A stretch of 64,000 bases of DNA, from NCBI GenBank assembly GCA_023954045.1, contig JAMLIR010000025.1, positions 1-64,000 of the forward strand. The letters run 5' to 3'. The notes under the pieces are model-generated. The model was given only the letters and a program-made list of their open reading frames with translations, was not told where the DNA came from and did not search any database. A program made the translations under genes and the position numbers. Every line of letters begins with the position of its first letter. The first letter of the stretch is position 1. The stretch comes from Burkholderiaceae bacterium (GTDB lineage: Bacteria; Pseudomonadota; Gammaproteobacteria; Burkholderiales; Burkholderiaceae_E). Below, piece by piece: positions 56,863 to 63,402 of this stretch.

Positions 56863-57248
56863 ACGACACAGCGCACCGGGCCGTGCGGCACCCCACTGCC
56901 CCGGAATGTCAGATGCTCCGCGCGTTGGCGCGTGAGCTGCTCGCGGACGCCGTGGTGCAAGGCGCGGCATGCGCCTCCTTCCATGGCTACGGCATCGCGG
57001 CCAGGCGCCTGTCCGCGGCGGGCGCGGTCAGCACGTTCGTTGAACTCACGCTCGCCGGTGGCAGCGGCGCCGAGCTGCTGGATCGCGTCCGCATTGCAGT
57101 TGCATTCCGATCGGACCCGGGATCAGCATGCCGCATAGATCACTCGCGTGTGCCAGCGATCGCTGCGCGCCGCGCCGAGTCTCTCGCTGGCTGTGTCAGC
57201 CCGGTTGATGCCCGTTACGCATCGCCCGAAACCGGTCAGATCTCCTGA
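56859..57248 (+). CDS. Small hypothetical ICE protein
   Basis: This 129-residue product is not recognised. It starts at GTG 56859, coupled to the TIGR03761-like gene, and is Ala-rich (LARELLADAVVQGAACASFH). In related elements a DUF3158 gene usually occupies this place, but I see no resemblance. Its last 21 codons lie inside a repeat that recurs at 63.1 kb, so the C terminus may have been replaced or truncated by that element. Confidence 0.55.
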   Translation: MNDTAHRAVRHPTAPECQMLRALARELLADAVVQGAACASFHGYGIAARRLSAAGAVSTFVELTLAGGSGAELLDRVRIAVAFRSDPGSACRIDHSRVPAIAARRAESLAGCVSPVDARYASPETGQIS

Positions 57249-57275
57249 AAACCGGTGGCCGCAAGGTCCGGAGAT
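57185..57275 (+). repeat. Imperfect inverted repeat, copy A
   Basis: Two blocks match the complement of 63066-63178. Block 1 (57185-57214, 30 bases, one mismatch) starts CGCTGGCTG and contains the palindrome GGCTG..CAGCC. Block 2 (57240-57275, 36 bases, two mismatches) starts ATCTCCTGAAAACCGG and ends GGAGAT, so it is bounded by its own short inverted arms. The middle differs in length. Confidence 0.85.
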
Positions 57276-57300
57276 TTCGTCAGTGCTTCTACCCAGCCGG

Positions 57301-57334
57301 GGAGTCCCATCCCCGCGCTGGGGATGGTCTCTCC
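57301..57334 (+). promoter_or_regulatory. GC-rich leader hairpin upstream of the DUF3577 gene
   Basis: CCATCCCC (57307-57314) pairs with GGGGATGG (57320-57327) around GCGCT, with an outer GGAG/CTCC pairing. It lies about 40 bases upstream of the gene start. Related hairpins precede the next two genes, which suggests a shared post-transcriptional or transcriptional control element. Confidence 0.5.
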
Positions 57335-57367
57335 ATTTTCATGTGTTCCATGTCATAGGAGGCCATC

Positions 57368-57808
57368 ATGTCCGAGTCATCCCAAGCCAGCAGCCCTTCG
57401 TCGTTCTTCAACCTGCACGTCGAAGGCGTCGGCTATCTCAATCGTGTTCGCACCGTGAAGCCGAAGAAGGGCCAGGAGTTCCTGGCCTGCACCGTGGCTG
57501 CCCTCCGCGGCAGCGACAGTGACGTCAGCTACACGAAGTTCGACTGCCGTGTCAGCGGTGCTGACGCTCAGGCGATCGTCAAGCGCCTGGAAGACGATGT
57601 CGCGGCCGACAAGTCCGTGATCATCGGCTTCCGGATCGCCGACATCTATCCCGAAATGTTCACCTTCGAGAAGGGCGACAGGAAGGGACAGCCAGGTGTC
57701 AGCATCAAGGGCCGACTGCTGCGCATCAAGTTCGCCAAGGTCAACGGCGAACCCATCGATGTGCCGCAACCGGAGCGCGCGGAGGAACGCGAGAGCGTTC
57801 CGTTCTGA
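57368..57808 (+). CDS. DUF3577 (STY4534-like) ICE protein
   Basis: This 146-residue protein fits DUF3577, which is found in PFGI-1/SPI-7 elements. It has [40 protein letters not shown] and [20 protein letters not shown]; the beta-rich pattern resembles OB-fold DNA-binding proteins. Function is unproven. ATG 57368 has a clear AGGAGG site. Confidence 0.85.
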   Translation: MSESSQASSPSSFFNLHVEGVGYLNRVRTVKPKKGQEFLACTVAALRGSDSDVSYTKFDCRVSGADAQAIVKRLEDDVAADKSVIIGFRIADIYPEMFTFEKGDRKGQPGVSIKGRLLRIKFAKVNGEPIDVPQPERAEERESVPF

Positions 57809-57833
57809 CCGCCGGCACTGTCAGTCTCAATCC

Positions 57834-57872
57834 ATCCCCCGGGGAGCTCGCTCCTTGGGGGAGGAGTTCCCC
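57834..57872 (+). promoter_or_regulatory. GC-rich leader hairpin upstream of radC-like gene
   Basis: GGGGA (57841-57845) can pair with TCCCC (57868-57872), enclosing a smaller CTCC/GGAG stem. It lies 25 bases before the radC-like ATG. It is the second member of the leader series. Confidence 0.45.
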
Positions 57873-57896
57873 ATTCGTCATACGAAGGAGAACTCC

Positions 57897-58490
57897 ATGT
57901 GTCGACCGATCGAGTCGATGTCGGACGCGGCCCTGCTCAGCACGCTGGTAGGACCCCGAACGGCAGCGAACCTGTTGAAAGATGCGAGCGGCAGCTTGTC
58001 GCGGCTGCTGAACGCAGACGTAGCACAGCAAGTCCCGTCGTCCTCCGTCGGAGCGAAGCTGATGGCGGCCAGGGAACTGGTCCGTCGTGCCCTTGCCGAG
58101 ACGATGTGCGAGCGGGACATGCTGGCCTCACCGGCCGCGGTGCGGGACTACCTACGGATCATGCTGGCCCAGCGCGACCACGAAGTCTTCATGGTGCTGT
58201 TTCTCGATGCACAGAACCGGGTCATCGCGCCCGAGGAAATGTTTCGAGGGACGCTCACGCAGACCAGCGTGTACCCACGCGAAGTGGTCAAACGCGCGCT
58301 GTCGCTGAACGCTGCGGCAGTGATCTTGGCGCACAACCACCCGTCGGGTGTCGCCGAGCCTAGCCGGGCCGACGAGTTCCTGACCCAGTCGCTGCGCTCC
58401 GCGCTGGCCTTGGTCGACATCCGTGTGCTCGACCACATCGTGATCGCAGGTAGCAGCGCCACCTCGTTTGCCGAACGCGGTCTGTTGTAG
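57897..58490 (+). CDS. RadC/JAB-domain protein
   Basis: This 197-residue protein has an N-terminal helical half and a C-terminal JAMM/MPN+ domain. The metal motif is [20 protein letters not shown] (His-x-His, then Ser and Asp), with [20 protein letters not shown]. Mobile-element RadC proteins are abundant and have no settled role; a metalloprotease or DNA-related activity is possible. ATG 57897 is preceded by GAAGGAG. Confidence 0.9.
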   Translation: MCRPIESMSDAALLSTLVGPRTAANLLKDASGSLSRLLNADVAQQVPSSSVGAKLMAARELVRRALAETMCERDMLASPAAVRDYLRIMLAQRDHEVFMVLFLDAQNRVIAPEEMFRGTLTQTSVYPREVVKRALSLNAAAVILAHNHPSGVAEPSRADEFLTQSLRSALALVDIRVLDHIVIAGSSATSFAERGLL

Positions 58491-58560
58491 CCCGTGAACC
58501 CGCGCGACACCCGTCGCGCTTCCAATCCGGATCGGGATTCCCCGGTCCGGTTCTTCACCC

Positions 58561-58603
58561 CAGCGGGGATGTGCATCCCCGCATGGCGGGAGGCCGTCTC
58601 CGC
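58561..58603 (+). promoter_or_regulatory. GC-rich leader hairpin upstream of the DUF932 gene
   Basis: GCGGGGAT (58563-58570) pairs with ATCCCCGC (58575-58582) around GTGC and is followed by a GGCGGGAGGCCGTCTCC stretch. The surrounding sequence (CTTC..CCCAGC.GGGGA..ATCCCCGC) matches the leader at 57301, so they are homologous elements. Confidence 0.5.
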
Positions 58604-58623
58604 AACTTTTATGGAGTCTCACC

Positions 58624-59688
58624 ATGAAGAGCGGACGTTCCCTCGTCGACCTGGCCCGTGAACTCGAGCGCCAGATCTCCTCCAAGCGCGACCTGGTCGT
58701 GCCTTCGTCCTTCCTGCAGTGCCGTACCGATGAGGATGGCAGCCTCAAGCTGATCGTCGACTCCCGCCAGGGAGACGGCGAATACGGCGTCACGGGTCTG
58801 GCGCGTCGGCAGCTCGCCGACAAGCTCAAGATCCCGTTCGCCTACTTCGAGCGCATGCGCACCGAGCAACCTCAACTGCTCGACCGCAACGTCAACACCT
58901 GGCTGCAATCGGACGGCGACCGCCGGATGATCCGCACGCTGGACGGGCAGGTGAGGGCGGTGCTGTCGGACCGCTATCGCCGGCTGGACAACTTCGATCT
59001 CGCGGAGAACGTCCTGCCGATCCTGCAGCGGCTGGAGGGTGCCCGCTTCGAATCGGTCGAGCTGACCGAGACGAAGATGTACCTGAAGGTCATCACGCCC
59101 CGCGTCGAGTTCGAGGTCGCCCCCGGCGACATCGTGCAGGCCGGCATCGTCATCACCAACTCGGAGGTCGGCTGCGGCACGCTCTCGGTGCAGCCGCTGA
59201 TCTACCGGCTGGTGTGCAAGAACGGTCTGATCGCGTCGGACCATGCACTGCGCAAGACGCACGTCGGGCGCTCGCTGACCACGGAAGCGGAGTCGGTCAA
59301 TGTGTTCAGGGACGACACCCTGGCCGCAGACGACCGGGCCTTCTTTCTGAAGGTACGGGATGTGGTCGAGGCGGCGGTGTCCGAAGCCACGTTCCACCAG
59401 GTCGCGCAGAAGCTGCAGAAGACGCGCGACATCCGTCTGACCGGCGACCCGGTGAACTCCGTCGAGGTGCTGGCCAACCGCTACACGCTCAACGACACCG
59501 AGCGGGCCGGCGTGCTGCGGCACCTGATCGTCGAAGGTGATCTCAGTGCTTACGGTCTGGTCAACGCCGTCACGCACTTTTCGCAGGATGTCGAGGACTA
59601 CGACCGTGCCACCGAGTTGGAGGCACTGGGCGGCAAGCTCATCGAGCTCGCCCCCGGCGACTGGAAGGAATTGGCCCACGCCGCCTGA
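58624..59688 (+). CDS. DUF932 domain-containing protein
   Basis: This 354-residue protein matches the DUF932 family of plasmids, phages and ICEs. It contains DGSLKLIVDSRQGDGEYGVT, the central DGQVRAVLSDRYRRLDNFDL, and PLIYRLVCKNGLIASDHALR. The beta-rich core is of unknown function. ATG 58624 follows TATGGAG. The expression leader and downstream terminators suggest a separately regulated unit. Confidence 0.88.
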   Translation: MKSGRSLVDLARELERQISSKRDLVVPSSFLQCRTDEDGSLKLIVDSRQGDGEYGVTGLARRQLADKLKIPFAYFERMRTEQPQLLDRNVNTWLQSDGDRRMIRTLDGQVRAVLSDRYRRLDNFDLAENVLPILQRLEGARFESVELTETKMYLKVITPRVEFEVAPGDIVQAGIVITNSEVGCGTLSVQPLIYRLVCKNGLIASDHALRKTHVGRSLTTEAESVNVFRDDTLAADDRAFFLKVRDVVEAAVSEATFHQVAQKLQKTRDIRLTGDPVNSVEVLANRYTLNDTERAGVLRHLIVEGDLSAYGLVNAVTHFSQDVEDYDRATELEALGGKLIELAPGDWKELAHAA

Positions 59689-59693
59689 GAACC

Positions 59694-59724
59694 CCCGAAG
59701 CACTGCCGCCGGCGGTGCTTCGGG
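59694..59724 (+). terminator. Hairpin after the DUF932 gene
   Basis: CCCGAAGCAC (59694-59703) pairs perfectly with GTGCTTCGGG (59715-59724), six bases after the stop codon. It is followed by ACTCTTGCCCC, so the T run is weak. Confidence 0.65.
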
Positions 59725-59756
59725 ACTCTTGCCCCTGATTGAAGACCTCCCCCCTC

Positions 59757-59792
59757 GCCCGGTGCAGCCTCACGGTTGCCCGGGCACTTTTT
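59757..59792 (+). terminator. Intrinsic terminator-like hairpin with T run
   Basis: GCCCGG (59757-59762) pairs with CCGGGC (59780-59785) and is followed by AC and TTTTT. It lies after the first hairpin and before the minus-strand mer genes. Confidence 0.5.
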
Positions 59793-59839
59793 CGTCTGTC
59801 AGCAGTGCTGACGAACATGTGCGGCACCGTTCTACCGGC

Positions 59840-60082
59840 TCACTCGACGCGTGTTTCGCTCGCGCAGCAGTGCTGGTCTTCTTCGCCACGTTGCTGGATC
59901 GGCGGGCAAGGCACTGAGCCGTAGGAGCAGTAGACGCAGCAGTCGCCCGGCTTCGGCTTCAGCACGGTGTGGCATTGCTCGCATTCGTAGAACCATTGAC
60001 ACGCATCCGTCGGCATGGTCTCCGTCTTCGCGTGGCCGCACTGCGGGCAAGTGAGGGTCGATTCCAGGATCACATCGCTCAC
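59840..60082 (-). CDS. GDCCVxC-domain protein of the mer cluster
   Basis: This 80-residue Cys-rich protein has CPQC, CEQC, the family motif GDCCVYCSYGSVPCPP and a C-terminal Cys pair. GDCCVxC proteins often lie in mercury and other metal clusters and may bind metal, but their role is not established. The GTG start overlaps the merP stop (GTGA), so it is co-translated with merP. Confidence 0.85.
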   Translation of the reverse strand: MSDVILESTLTCPQCGHAKTETMPTDACQWFYECEQCHTVLKPKPGDCCVYCSYGSVPCPPIQQRGEEDQHCCASETRVE

Positions 60083-60366
60083 TTGGTGCTCCCCGCGAGT
60101 GTGGAGGGATAGCCGGCATCCCGTGTCGCGCGGGTCAGGGCATCCACATTCGTGCGCGCGTCGTCGAAAGTGACGATCGCCTCACGTTTGTCCAGGTTGA
60201 CCTCGGTCTTGGCGACACCGGCCACCTTGCCCAACGCCTTCTTCACCGTGATGGGACAGGCCGCGCAATTCATGTCGGGTACCGACAGCGTCACGGTCTT
60301 GGGTGCGGACCAGGCGGGACCGGACATCGCGACGACGGTGGCAAACGCGAGCAATGCTCTCTTCAT
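60079..60366 (-). CDS. merP: Periplasmic mercury-binding protein MerP
   Basis: This 95-residue protein has a signal peptide (LLAFATVVAMSGPAWSA). The heavy-metal-associated fold has the Hg-binding pair in VPDMNCAACPITVKKAL. It passes Hg(II) to MerT. It lies twelve bases after merT in the same transcript. Confidence 0.96.
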   Translation of the reverse strand: MKRALLAFATVVAMSGPAWSAPKTVTLSVPDMNCAACPITVKKALGKVAGVAKTEVNLDKREAIVTFDDARTNVDALTRATRDAGYPSTLAGSTK

Positions 60367-60378
60367 GGGGTTGTCCTC

Positions 60379-60729
60379 TCAATAGAACCAGGGGGCGATG
60401 ATGGGAAAGCCGAGCGCGATCGCCACGAGCGCGGCGACCAGCCAGAACAGCGCCTTGTAGGTCGTCTTCACCTCCGGCAACGCACAGACTTCGCCCGGTT
60501 GACATGTCGCTGCGGGGCGCCAGATACGGCGCCACGCGAAGAACAGGGCCACCAGCGCCGCGCCGATGAAGACCGGCCGAAAGGGTTCGAGCACCGTCAG
60601 GTTGGCGATCCACGCACCGGAGAATCCGAGCGTGATCAGTACCAGCGGCCCGAGGCAACAGGTGGAAGCAAGGATCGCGGCCAGCCCGCCGGCGAACAGG
60701 GCGCCGCGGCCCTGCGTGGGTTCGGCCAT
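60379..60729 (-). CDS. merT: Mercuric ion transport protein MerT
   Basis: This 116-residue inner-membrane protein has three hydrophobic segments. The Cys pair is in the first helix ([20 protein letters not shown]), and a second Cys pair lies in the loop (CQPGEVC). It imports Hg(II) for reduction. It is the first gene after the mer promoter. Confidence 0.96.
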   Translation of the reverse strand: MAEPTQGRGALFAGGLAAILASTCCLGPLVLITLGFSGAWIANLTVLEPFRPVFIGAALVALFFAWRRIWRPAATCQPGEVCALPEVKTTYKALFWLVAALVAIALGFPIIAPWFY

Positions 60730-60765
60730 CGAATACTCCTTTCGACCAATCTGATCCGGGGTGTA

Positions 60766-60796
60766 ACCTTACTTCCGTACATAAGTACGGAGTCAA
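60766..60796 (-). promoter_or_regulatory. MerR-controlled merTP promoter/operator
   Basis: Reading on the minus strand, TTGACT (60796-60791) and TAAGGT (60771-60766) are separated by 19 bases, the over-long spacer typical of MerR promoters. Between them lies the dyad CCGTAC-N4-GTACGG (60775-60790). MerR bound here represses, and untwists the DNA on Hg(II) binding to activate. Confidence 0.95.
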
Positions 60797-60800
60797 GACC

Positions 60801-61208
60801 ATGCACGACAAGACCGGCGCGACCATCGGTGCCCTGGCGGAGACCGCTGGGGTCAACGTCGAGACGATCCGCTTCTACCAGCGCAAGGGCCTGATGCCTG
60901 AGCCCGAGAAGCCCTACGGCAGCATCCGCCGGTACGGCGCGGCGGAGCTTGCGCGGGTGCGGTTCATCAAGTCCGCGCAGCGGCTCGGGTTCAGCCTGGA
61001 GGAAGTCGGCGAGTTGCTGAAGCTCGAGGACGGCGCACGCTGCAGCGAAGCGCGACAACTGGCTGAACAGAAGCTCGTGGACGTGCGCCAGAAGCTCAGC
61101 GACCTTCAGCGCATCGAGTCGGTGTTGGCGGGACTGGTGGCGCGATGTTCGGCCGTTCGCGGCCGAGTCAACTGTCCATTGATCGCGTCGCTGCAGGAGG
61201 CGGCGTGA
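60801..61208 (+). CDS. merR: Mercury-responsive regulator MerR
   Basis: This 135-residue protein has the MerR HTH ([20 protein letters not shown]), the dimer helix and the three Hg-binding Cys at 81, 116 and 125. The 35 and 9 spacing is the same as in the classic Tn501/Tn21 MerR (82, 117, 126). It starts four bases after the operator and is divergent from merTP. Its stop overlaps the ynfA start (TGATG). Confidence 0.96.
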   Translation: MHDKTGATIGALAETAGVNVETIRFYQRKGLMPEPEKPYGSIRRYGAAELARVRFIKSAQRLGFSLEEVGELLKLEDGARCSEARQLAEQKLVDVRQKLSDLQRIESVLAGLVARCSAVRGRVNCPLIASLQEAA

Positions 61209-61540
61209 TGGAATTGCTGAGGATCGCGGGCCTGTTCGCCGTGACCGCGCTGGCCGAGATCGTCGGCTGCTATCTGCCTTGGCTGGTCCTCAAGCAGGGC
61301 AGAAGTGCCTGGCTTCTCGTTCCCGCCGCGGCGTCCCTGGCCCTGTTCGCATGGCTGCTCACGTTGCACCCGAGCGCGGCCGGCCGTACCTACGCCGCAT
61401 ACGGCGGCATGTACATCGCGGTCGCCCTGGTGTGGCTCTGGCTGGTCGATGGTGTCACGCTGACGCGTTGGGACCTCGCTGGCGCGAGCATTGCCCTCAT
61501 CGGCATGGCCGTCATCGCGCTCCAGCCGGAAGTGCGTTGA
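61208..61540 (+). CDS. YnfA/UPF0060 family small membrane protein
   Basis: This 110-residue protein has four hydrophobic helices ([40 protein letters not shown] and two more) and [20 protein letters not shown]. That fits UPF0060, which is related to small multidrug-resistance transporters. It is translationally coupled to merR, so its expression is tied to the regulator rather than to merTP. An efflux role is inference. Confidence 0.9.
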   Translation: MELLRIAGLFAVTALAEIVGCYLPWLVLKQGRSAWLLVPAAASLALFAWLLTLHPSAAGRTYAAYGGMYIAVALVWLWLVDGVTLTRWDLAGASIALIGMAVIALQPEVR

Positions 61541-61606
61541 CCGTGAGCAGCAACACGTCCGGTGGAGAGGCGCGACACCAAGTCGCTAGACCTTTGATTG
61601 AGGATC

Positions 61607-62473
61607 TCAGCGACCGAGGTACACCGCCGTAATCTGCTCGCGCTCGTGCCCCAGCTCTTCGCTGATCGTGAGCCTCGCTTCGCGGTCGGCCTCGCGCTGC
61701 GAGGGCGTGAGGTCTCTCGACCGCGGCCCGCCGGCGGCCGGTGCCGGCCATCCGGTCAGCTCGCGGTAGCGGGTCTGCGCGTACTGGTGGCGGTGGCCGT
61801 GGATGCGGTGCGCGCCGGCCGCCGCGCACTGATACTCGAAGCGGCGCAACTGCTCGACGTAGCTTCGCTCGGCCGGGATGAGGCTGCCCCGGCCGGCCAG
61901 TGCCTTGGCCTCGTCGAGGACCTGGCGCTGCTCCGCGTTGCGGATCGGGATCTCGCGCGGCCGCCCACCCTTGGTCCAGGTGTCCTTGAGCGCCAGCCGG
62001 TCGCCTCGGTCGGCCCACTCCGGCCGGATCTTGATCGACTCCCCGCGGCGCAGCCCGAAGGCCGCCTGCAGCCGCAGCGACATCGCCGTGTACGGATCCG
62101 TGATCCTGGCGAGCTCGCCGCCGGCCAGCTGCCGCGCCTTGCTGACGTTGGTGACGTACTGCCGGTTGCCGATGCCGTAGTGGTCGTTGTCGCGGGCGAT
62201 GACGTTCTGCTTGCCGATCTTCTCGGCCCACCATCGCAGCTCCGCCATCCGGTTCTTGATCGTGCCCACGGCCAGTCCCTCCGACTGCCATCGCTCGACC
62301 AGGCTCTCGACGTGCTTGGGCTTGAGGCTTGCTGCGGCCAAGTGCCGGTACCCGAGGTCATGAAGCTGGTTCGCCACCAGGTCGAGCACGCGCTCGCGAT
62401 CGCGCTGGGTCGCGTAGCTGCCGTCGCGGTTGCGACGGCAGAGCTGCTTCAGCTCGTAGTTCAGGTTGCGCAT
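61607..62473 (-). CDS. Integrase-domain (tyrosine recombinase-like) ICE protein
   Basis: This 288-residue protein has an N-terminal SAM-like domain (NYELKQLCRRNRDGSYATQR, HLAAASLKPKHVESLVERW). The catalytic-type domain has the Arg in AAFGLRRGESIKI, an HGHRHQYAQTRYRELTG box and a C-terminal EELGHEREQITAVYLGR with a candidate Tyr. It fits the integrase_1 family found inside ICEs rather than at their ends. The real start is ATG 62473; upstream in-frame sequence lacks coding character. It may act on internal recombination or be a remnant of an earlier insertion. Confidence 0.82.
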   Translation of the reverse strand: MRNLNYELKQLCRRNRDGSYATQRDRERVLDLVANQLHDLGYRHLAAASLKPKHVESLVERWQSEGLAVGTIKNRMAELRWWAEKIGKQNVIARDNDHYGIGNRQYVTNVSKARQLAGGELARITDPYTAMSLRLQAAFGLRRGESIKIRPEWADRGDRLALKDTWTKGGRPREIPIRNAEQRQVLDEAKALAGRGSLIPAERSYVEQLRRFEYQCAAAGAHRIHGHRHQYAQTRYRELTGWPAPAAGGPRSRDLTPSQREADREARLTISEELGHEREQITAVYLGR

Positions 62474-62897
62474 TCGGTTGCTGCTGTCGGTCTCCGTCGT
62501 CGATTTGGTCGGCTGCCCCTGAGGGCGGTTCGGGTTCGTTGTCGCTGGTGTGTAGTCGGTCAGGTCAGTGTTTCTGTCCGTCCCGAACGCCTGGGCGTTG
62601 CGGGAACCACGAGGGACACGGGACACCACTCCCGTTTCGTGCCGAGTTACTGCTGGCCGCCGCGGCACGCGGCGTTGGCGTCGATGGCGCTTCCTGCGGG
62701 AAGGCGATCCGTCGGGTGAGCCATTGCCCCAAGGCTCTGGGTGCGCCGGTTGGCGCCATGGCTGACGTGTCCCGCGGGGAGCGGGCGGGTGCAGACCGCG
62801 TTGCACGGTCCAAGGCCTTGACGCGCCTGGGAGCCCGTCACGTGGGGTCGTCACTTGCGACAGCCCGGGAAAAACGCTCGTGTGCTGGGGCAGCGTG

Positions 62898-62938
62898 CGC
62901 GTCGTCACTACTGGCTGGCGCCGCGTAGTGACGACGCG
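62898..62938. repeat. Perfect 14-bp hairpin in the non-coding region
   Basis: CGCGTCGTCACTAC (62898-62911) pairs perfectly with GTAGTGACGACGCG (62925-62938) around a 13-base loop. It lacks a T run, so it is not a typical terminator. It may be a relaxase or initiator recognition dyad, or a structured RNA. Confidence 0.7.
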
Positions 62939-63065
62939 GTTGGCGCAGCGGTGTTGGGGCAGGGCGCGGGCGTTATTGCAGCAGCGGCGTCTCGGCTGTT
63001 TCCGCTACGGTCCCGAATGCTCGACTGGGGCAGGGCAGACGCTTCGTGTCCGAAGCCCGACGCGT

Positions 63066-63178
63066 ATCTCCAGACCTTGCGGCCGCCGGTTTTCAGGAGA
63101 TGAGGCCGGCGTATGCGCCCACGGGTGCGGGCAGGGGCGATGCGGTGTCGGGCATCAACCGGGCTGACTCAGCCAGCG
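63066..63178 (-). repeat. Imperfect inverted repeat, copy B
   Basis: This is the reverse-complement counterpart of 57185-57275. The 36-base block is at 63066-63101 and the 30-base block at 63149-63178, with a middle about 22 bases longer than in copy A. Copy B lies wholly in non-coding DNA. Confidence 0.85.
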
Positions 63179-63362
63179 TAAGCGGGAACGATCCTGCGCC
63201 AACGTCTTCCGGACCGCAACCGCAGTGGTCGACTGCGGCAGGCACACGTCGGCCAGGCAGTCGACAACCTCGTCAGCACTGCGGACGGCCGGACAGCCCT
63301 CGGTTCGTGCAGGCGGCTTACCCACCGCCGCGCGAGTCTTGCGTGTGAGGCGCCGATCGCGC

Positions 63363-63382
63363 GGCCGTGGATAAGCACGGCC
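63363..63382. repeat. Palindrome with a DnaA-box-like centre
   Basis: GGCCGTG (63363-63369) and CACGGCC (63376-63382) flank GATAAG. The plus strand reads CGTGGATAA, eight of nine matching a DnaA box complement (TGTGGATAA). It lies 20 bases beyond the end of the minus-strand gene at the right edge. Confidence 0.4.
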
Positions 63383-63402
63383 GGCCGATAGAAGCTACGG
63401 GG

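Larger units (their letters stand above)
62474..63402. other. 929-base non-coding region rich in secondary structure
   Basis: No reading frame here has convincing codon bias, a start signal or family resemblance. It holds a 14-bp hairpin (62898), three GGGGCAG repeats about 70 bases apart (62887, 62956, 63027), repeat copy B (63066) and a palindrome around GTGGATAAG (63363). Such a region in an ICE could be oriT or a replication origin; no nic site was recognised. Confidence 0.5.

Noticed and set aside
59735..61605. Direct repeats TGATTGAnGAnCTC on both sides of the mer module as transposon ends
   Set aside because: The match is only about 12 of 14 bases, there is no transposase or terminal inverted repeat, and chance similarity is likely.
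62565..62813. Short overlapping ORFs in the 62.5-63.4 kb region
   Set aside because: They lack ribosome sites, codon bias and family features, and they exist on both strands alike.
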